NCBI GenBank assembly: GCA_002110485.1
Contig: MOWL01000088.1
Span: 1,240,001 to 1,304,000, forward strand
Source: Emergomyces orientalis
Lineage: Eukaryota; Ascomycota; Eurotiomycetes; Onygenales; Ajellomycetaceae
Reading direction: 5' to 3'
Length of the DNA stretch: 64,000 nucleotides
Under the pieces are notes generated by a model that saw nothing but the letters and a program-made list of their open reading frames with translations, did not search any database and had not been told where the DNA came from. Position 1 is the stretch's first letter, and every line of letters begins with the position of its first letter. Made by a program: the position numbers and the translations under genes. Below, one piece after another: positions 58,184-64,000 of the stretch.

Positions 58184-60028
58184 ACAGAGTATGCTCAATG
58201 ATTAAAAATGAGTTCTCTTCATTAAATATTGAAAAGATTGAACACAAAAAGCTATATTCATGGAAAGAAAAACTAGACTCAATGATTTCAATTGAAATAA
58301 GTGCATTATCAAAACCAGAAGAAGCTGAGAATCATAGAAGAATAATAGAGAAAATTGATTTTAAAAAGTCAATTCTAATCTATTCAGATGATTCAATGAA
58401 TGAAAATAAAGGCCTAGAAGCTGGAATAGCATATACAGAAGATAATTACAAATATACATCAGATTCATGGAATATTGGAAATGAATGTGAAGTATTTGAT
58501 GCTGAATTATATGCTATTATTGTGGTGGGGAATCTCGGCGTGGTATTACTTTTCGCCGAGACCGCCTCATATATTTGTTTGGCATGGCTGCCTCATATTC
58601 CCATTATCCTTTGACACACGTGTGGATTCGGCGAAGATTGATTGTACGCAGAGCAGTGAGATTGCTCCTTTTTGATTGTGTGATTTGATATGTGATTGAT
58701 TGCTTGTTCTTCTTCTATATTTGAATCTCCTACGTGTTCTTTTGTATTGCTATTTGGATAGCTCGTTGAATAGAATATTGTATACACGGCGAACTTACCA
58801 ACCTCCTTACGATCCCGCTGCTCCTGCCCACGTGCCGCCAAAAGCGCACAACCCCTTATTCCACTTCATTATGAAAGCTTTTAAACTGATAGAAATAAAA
58901 GCTTCAAAAAGAAAAGATATGAAAGAAGCATGAATTTTTTCAGATAGTCAAGCAGCTTTGAAAAGAATTCAAAAAAATGAAATTCATAATGATCAAATGA
59001 ATATAGAAGTAATTCTAAAGATATGCAAAAGAATTCAATTAAAATATAAGACAAAGATATATCTGAGCTGGGTTCCTGCTCATATAAATATACATGGAAA
59101 TGAGCTTGCTGATGAAGCAGCAAAGAAAGGAACAGAACTAAATATTGCAAGTTCAAAAATAGTTTCATGGTCTTTTATTAAAAGAAAGATAAAAGAGAAT
59201 TGCTTAGAAAAATGGCATAAAATATGGGAAAAACAAAGAAAAAGTGCTCACTATCTTAGATTTGAAATTAAATCTAAATGAAAATCATGCTCTATTAAGT
59301 GCAAGAAGAAGCTTTTCTTCTCAATCATTCAATTAAAACTAGATCATGGCTATTTCAAATCTTATTTGAAAAGAATATCTGATATTGAAAGTGAAAATTG
59401 TGAATATTGTGACTCTCTTGAAGATCCAGAACATATCTTAATGAATTGCTCATTAAATCAAGAACTTAGAGCTGAACTGAGATATAAATATAAACTGAGA
59501 GAAATGAATATGAAACTACTATTTTCAACTGAAATAGACAGTCAATATTTAATTGATTTTCTCAATGAAACTCAAATAGCTACTAGAAATCAATTCTATT
59601 TCAAAGATGAAAATATAAATGAATGAGAATCTGAAATATTCTTTATAAAAACTGCTAGATATTATATAATATCTCACTATTTCTTTTGTGTTAGAGTCTG
59701 TCTTTTATTTCCTTTGTATTCATGTCATGAGTTATTTTGTCTATCATTAATTTATTTTCTTTGTAATCACTTGAAAATTATATGAAAAAAAGAGAATATA
59801 AATAATCTTTAAAAATATTTATAAATAAATAAAAAAAAAGAAAAATCATTTTACTGACTATTCTGAGCTGAAATTCAAGTATTGCAAGTGCTATTTATTT
59901 GAAGAAAAAATGTATAGTAATTAGTTTTAAAGTTAGAAAAATTCTGAGACTCTTTGAGTCTCAGATAGATATTATAGTCTCTGACTGCATATATATCTAT
60001 AATTGAAGAAGAATAATAATAATAATAA
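58184..60028 (+). mobile_element. LINE A' : 5'-truncated second copy of LINE A, carrying a solo LTR
   Basis: Nearly identical to the minus-strand LINE A from about 48050 down to 46553. It contains the end of the RT/linker, the RNase H domain and the C-terminal CCHC motif, and ends in an AAT-repeat tail at 60012-60028. A 348-base LTR (58521-58868) interrupts the RNase H part. At the codon that is TGA in LINE A (47965) this copy has TGG (KLYSWKEKL), while it shares TGA at the RNase H (58931) and SK-x-KSCSIKC (59279) positions. Confidence 0.85.
58521..58868. repeat. Solo LTR inserted in LINE A' RNase H
   Basis: 348 bases beginning TGTGGTGGGG and ending CCACTTCA, flanked by TTAT on both sides (58517-58520 and 58869-58872). 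LINE A carries only one TTAT at the same site, so the empty site is known. It contains CpG, unlike its host element. No internal domain is present. Confidence 0.8.
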
Positions 60029-60461
60029 GAACTTCAGACTAATCATTATCAAGATACTGTCTCAGAATACAGAGTTAATAACACTGTCTGACTGAATTTG
60101 AAGAATGTGTCTACACTTCAGTCTTTAAAAAAGCTGAATGTTTGAAACAGAAAGTTCAAGATAATAGAGAGAATTGACTTTCATATTTATTAATTAAATA
60201 TACTATCTGAAATTCATAATATTTTTCATATGAATTTACTTTATTTCACTGCTGAAAATCTGCTGTTATTTCAAATCTGTCATGAATCTCAATCACTGAT
60301 CATAGATGTTGATGGGCATGAGGAGTACTATGTTGAGAAAATTCTTAAAAAGAAGATTAAATACTGTCAGAAATATTATCTAATCAAATAAATGAGCTGA
60401 ACTACTTTCATCTGAATAAAGATATCTCTAATAAAGAAGACTCAGACTCTCAATAACTATC
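60029..60461 (+). mobile_element. Ty3/gypsy integrase C-terminus and chromodomain remnant
   Basis: The plus strand resembles the end of a gypsy integrase (IHNIFHMNLL) and a chromodomain (a DGHEEYYVEKIL segment followed by KYYLIK), with TGA and TAA interruptions including TAA at the first chromodomain Trp. It lies directly before the LTR at 60462, as expected for the 3' end of the element. Confidence 0.7.
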
Positions 60462-60701
60462 TGCAGAGAAACATGAAAGAGAAGAAGAGAGATAATATCA
60501 GAGATTGAATCTCTATATAGTTATATGAACTCAGACTAGTCAGCTCTCATGCTAGTGACTAGCTCTTGCTTGCAATCTATATGCACTTTTCTATATATTC
60601 TTTGCACTTCTTTCTTTTCTTTCTTTTTTCTTTCTTAAGCTTTTCTTCTTGTATATTAGACATAATATAGTTCTTTCATACCTAATTGCTCACCTCTTAC
60701 A
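60462..60701 (+). repeat. Gypsy 3' LTR
   Basis: 240 bases, TGCAGAGAAACATG to CACCTCTTACA, with TG...CA ends. It is the inverted counterpart of 46310-46549 and is preceded by the gypsy chromodomain remnant. Confidence 0.7.
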
Positions 60702-60917
60702 GTGGGGAACACAGTCTTTCAACATGCAAGCTGGTATGGCAAACTTTCACATATTCAGTAAGTACTATAGCAGAGTTCTTTTACTGATACTTAATAAGTG
60801 TATGACTGGTCAATGACTAATAAGCATATTAGGATATTGCTGGAATCTACCAACTTGTCATGCCACAGCCCTAGTGTATCGCTTACATCGCTTATATCAT
60901 GACACTTACATTGCTTA
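60702..60917. other. Unassigned AT-rich spacer
   Basis: Between the LTR and the Fot1 terminal repeat. No gene or recognised element. Confidence 0.3.
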
Positions 60918-60991
60918 ACATAATTCACAAGTAAGCAAGACACACAACTAAGTGAGACACTTTTCAGCTGCTGTACAATGAGAATTGCATT
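60918..60991 (+). repeat. Fot1-like terminal inverted repeat, left
   Basis: Begins ACATAATTCACAAGTAAG and contains CAACTAAGTGAGACACTTTT. Reverse complement of 63714-63787 with a few mismatches. Confidence 0.75.
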
Positions 60992-62040
60992 CAAAGCTTC
61001 AATGATAAAGAAAAATTCAATGAGATATGGATTTATTCAGACAGTCAAGCAGCTTTGAAAAGATTTCAAAAAAACAAGATTCAAGAAAATCAAATACATA
61101 TTGAAACTGTATATCAATTGATTAAAAGAATAAGAAAATTAAAAGATATACAAATTCATTTGCACTGGGTCCCAGCTCATATGAATATAAAAGGAAATGA
61201 ACTAGCTGATGAAGCTGCAAAAAAGGGCACAGAAATTGAGTTAGTGAAAAAACAGAAAATATCTTGAACATTTATAAAAAGAAAAGTAAAAGAGAAATGC
61301 TTAAAAGATTGGAATTTAAATTGAGAAACTCAAAAACAAAAACTAAGTATCAAATACTTGGTTTTTGAAACAAAACCAAAGTGGAAAGCATGCTCTATTA
61401 AATGCAAAAAGAAAATCTTTTCTTCAATAATTCAATTGAAGCTTGGTCATGGATACTTTGACTCCTATTTTAAGAAATTTGGAATTGAGAGACCTCAAAA
61501 CTGTGATATATGAGATTGTTTGAAAGATTCAGAACATTTATTGGTAAATTGCTTAAAAAACTCTGTTATTAGAAATGATTTGAAAAGAAAATATGATATA
61601 GATCAAATAAATATGAGATTTCTGTTTCAAACTGAAACAGGTATCAAATATTTAATAAATTATATCATAGAAACAGATATTGCAACAAGAAAAAAAAAAC
61701 AACAACTAGATATATAATAAATATGATTTAAATCAATTTATTATAAATATTCTTTGAGAAATTTTCTATATTAGTTCATTTTTTTAATTTTCTTTGTATT
61801 ATCTTCAACTTTGAGTTTATTTTTAAAAAAATGTCTTAGTATTAAATTGTATCATCTTTTATTTTTGAATGTGTCTCTTATTCTGGGCTGGAATTACTGT
61901 AATGGCAAGTGACAAGAAGTTACATGTATTTAGATATAGTTTACATGATAAATTCTAGTAATACTAGGTGGGCATCATAATCACTGATTGCATATGCCTT
62001 AATGGAAGAAAAAAAAATAAAAATAAAGAAAAATTAATTA
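60992..62040 (+). mobile_element. LINE D: 5'-truncated relative of LINE A inserted in the Fot1 element
   Basis: It starts inside the RNase H domain (IWIYSDSQAALKRF, WVPAHMNIKGNELADEAA), continues through WTFIKRK-equivalent and CSIKCKKK segments and ends at TAA 61715-61717, followed by an AT-rich 3' UTR. It is diverged from LINE A at the protein level. In-frame TGA codons at 61265, 61322 and 61511; the first two align with TGG/Trp in LINE A, whereas two LINE A TGA positions are TGG here. The exact 3' border near 62040 is approximate. Confidence 0.75.
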
Positions 62041-62046
62041 ATTATA

Positions 62047-63711
62047 TTAAGAATTATTTGTAAATCTCTTCTCACATACACAGGCAGTATGTTCAATAAT
62101 TCCACATACACTACACTGTGATGCTGCCTGTTTTCATGATTGAGAGAAGGAAGTCTCATCCACACCTCTTCTCTGTTCATTGACTCTTTGTACATGATTC
62201 AAGCCTTCTTCAACCCTCAAAGCACTCTCTTGAGCTATATATGTACAGCCTCTTTCTCATTTTCTCTTTTGTTTCATATTTGCAGCTCTTAGTTCCTTGA
62301 CTTCCTGCTCTAAAAGAGTCATTCTATGCATGGTCATCTGGCAGCCTTTGACCAGTTGACTCAAGGCATGATTGGTTGAACTGGGTGGGCTCTGTGTATA
62401 GTGCTTGATATATTTCATAACTTTCTCAGCCTGCCAGTCCAATTGGCGTACATTGTGTGGTGTGGCTGTGGCCCAGAAGGCCTGGGAGCTATGAGAAGTT
62501 CCAGAGGGGGTGAATGTACATATCTGAGTATTAAGGTGTGAGAGGACCTGCTCAGAATTGTACAGAATTAACTCAACAGCTTTAAAGCTGCTCTTGATAT
62601 TGTTCTCATTCAGAGCCTGCATATAAGCTGTAGAATATAGAGTCAAAAACTCCTTCTTATCAATGTGGTTGATTTCAAGCCATATCTGATTCTTCATCTG
62701 TTGTTCATATGCAGTTTTCAGGGGGGAGAAACAGCCAACATTCAATGACTGAAGAAGGTGAAATGAATGTGATGACATATATAGAGCAATGATCTGGTTC
62801 TCAGAGCAGAATTGATCAAATTCAGCTGAGGCATGACTTCCATGACTATCTAGAATCAAGAGTCAGTATTTGTTCTTCATACAGAGTAGAGTGTTCTTGT
62901 TGAACATCTCTTTCAGCCAATACAAGCTCAGCTTGTCAGTTGTCCAGTCATTGTCACTAACTTCAATCACTCAATCACCCGGCAGCCCTTCTGTCTCGTA
63001 TCAACAAGACTGATGCATCTTTCCCTTAAGAATGATCATTGTACACAATGCTCAACCAGTTGCATTGACTTCAGCAACAGCAGTCACCCATTCCCGGTCT
63101 CCAGGCTGTATGAGTTTTGGATTTCTGGCTGCCTCAGAGCCAGTGACCACTCTGGCAGTTCCAATAACACCCATCTGAAATCCAGTCTCATCAAAGTTGT
63201 AGATATTGTCTGACAGAATCTCATACTTCTCAATACTGTTTCGTACGAGCCTAAACCATCCACGAATAACCTCAGAATCCTCACATAGCATCTGTTGATG
63301 ATCATATTTGTGTGAGAACTTAGTCTTTAGTTCTTTGTGACATTTGACAAAGTTTCATACTCAATTCTGATCAACAGTTGATGAAGAGTTTGATTCTTGA
63401 TTGATAAGAAGAATATTGGACATTTCTCATACAGTTTCAATCCGGGGTGGCTGTCCTCGCTCATCCATGGCTAGAATTCATTGAACAAGACATTCTTTCT
63501 CAGTAAGAGTAAGTTTTCATTTTTTTGAAGAAGTATTGACACGTGCTGTACAACCCTTCACCCAGTGATCAAGGATTGAATGAGGAACATTGTATAGCTT
63601 TGCTGCTGCTTGTACACTTGAAATTTGATTCTTATTAAGTGTCTGAATGACTAAAAGAAGTCTTCCTTCTTGATTGAAAACTTGATTGTTTTGTGTGATT
63701 GATATGATCAT
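62047..63711 (-). CDS. Fot1/pogo-like DDE transposase (TGA-interrupted), with C-terminal zinc knuckle
   Basis: 554 codons from the ATG at 63711 to TAA 62047-62049. An N-terminal psq-type HTH (QISSVQAAAKLYNVPHSIL) is followed by a CENP-B-like domain (KLTLTEKECLVQ, DERGQPPR, NFVKCHKELKTKFSHKYD). The DDE core has YNFDETGFQMG and LLILDSHGSH. The C-terminus has a CSVCGIIEHTACVC knuckle. Eleven in-frame TGA codons (63517, 63478, 63427, 63361, 63355, 63052, 63001, 62971, 62863, 62257, 62134) and no internal TAA/TAG. At least five match invariant Trp positions (LVQ-x-ILAMDERG, QN-x-V, ATG-x-AL, SC-x-YET, GD-x-VIEVS); a few others are where the family has Arg. The zinc knuckle lies beyond two TGA codons, so it would be lost under the standard code. 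Confidence 0.8.
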
Positions 63712-63713
63712 AA

Positions 63714-63787
63714 AATGCAATTCTCATCATACAGCAGCTGAAAAGTGTCTCACTTAGTTGTGTGTCTCACTTACTTGTGGATTATGT
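63714..63787 (-). repeat. Fot1-like terminal inverted repeat, right
   Basis: Inverted partner of 60918-60991, adjacent to the transposase start codon; contains two copies of GTGTCTCACTT. Confidence 0.75.
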
Positions 63788-64000
63788 TATATCATGATGC
63801 TTACATCACTATCATGATGCTACTACTAGCATCATGCATAGTGCCTACACACATAGATATATATCTTGATATCACTGCTCATATTCTTCTAGAGGTTAGC
63901 AATTAGCTACTTAGCCATATACACTCTACAGTTATATACATTATTGCCATCTTAGCTATTTAGCTCTTCACATTGTCTATTCGGCGCTTCGCCCTCACAC
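63788..64000. other. Right flank with short palindromic repeats
   Basis: Contains repeated ATCATGATGCT and its inverse AGCATCATG at about 63793-63838. Otherwise featureless to the window edge. Confidence 0.35.

Larger units (their letters stand above)
60918..63787 (-). mobile_element. Fot1/pogo-like DNA transposon, interrupted by LINE D
   Basis: Inverted terminal repeats of about 74 bases (60918-60991 and 63714-63787) enclose a pogo-type transposase on the minus strand. Dinucleotide TA flanks both ends (60916-60917 and 63788-63789), the duplication expected of this superfamily. Each terminus contains AAGTGAGACAC-like subrepeats. Without LINE D the element would be about 1.8 kb, the normal Fot1 size. 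Confidence 0.8.

Overview
This is nuclear DNA from a filamentous ascomycete (Pezizomycotina, most likely Eurotiomycetes and possibly Onygenales; the lineage is inferred from gene content and an AT-rich transposon island, not from a search). Genes are short, with GT-AG introns of about 50-160 bases and visible CTAAC/CTGAC branch sites. The host genes use TAA, TAG and TGA as ordinary stops, so the host nuclear code looks standard. I recognised no tRNA, rRNA or CRISPR array.

Positions 1-45 kb are a normal gene-bearing region. In order it holds: the N-terminal part of a BEACH protein (-, open at the left edge); a vacuolar subtilisin of the cerevisin type (+); an atypical SDR with an 8-base microexon (+); an alpha/beta-hydrolase-like protein without its nucleophile serine (+); a mitochondrial Mmc1-like protein (-); calcineurin A (-); a small conserved protein with an unclear 5' end (+); a Ppo-type fatty-acid dioxygenase/P450 fusion (-); a DUF2235 lipase-like hydrolase (+); a heme-thiolate peroxygenase (+); an ICln/Lot5 splicing-assembly chaperone (+); a disordered single-pass membrane protein (-); a sorbose/mannitol-type SDR (+); a second unknown membrane protein (-); the Opi1 phospholipid-gene repressor (-); and an Asp-box sialidase-like protein (-).

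Positions 45.9-64 kb are a nested transposon island, mostly AT-rich and almost free of CpG. A decayed Ty3/gypsy element (RT at 51.8 kb, RNase H at 57.6 kb, integrase/chromodomain at 60.0 kb, LTR at 60.5 kb) is split by a near-complete GC-richer Tad-like LINE (element B, 52.2-57.6 kb, 13-base target duplication) and by a truncated AT-rich LINE (A', 58.2-60.0 kb), which itself carries a solo LTR. A longer copy of the same AT-rich LINE (A, 46.6-51.8 kb) lies on the opposite strand, so 46.3-48.0 kb and 58.2-60.7 kb form a long inverted repeat. A Fot1/pogo DNA transposon (60.9-63.8 kb) has a further LINE fragment (D) inserted just beyond its transposase stop.

The most striking observation is that LINE A, A', B, D and the Fot1 transposase all carry many in-frame TGA codons, very often exactly where the family has tryptophan, while TAA/TAG are nearly absent inside the same frames. 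Aligned copies swap TGG and TGA at the same residue. Read with TGA as Trp, LINE B has a 1158-residue ORF2 and the Fot1 element a 554-residue transposase running into a zinc knuckle. The neighbouring gypsy relic has decayed with TAA as well, as ordinary mutation predicts. This pattern suggests UGA is a sense codon, or is read through, for these elements in a host whose own genes stop at UGA.
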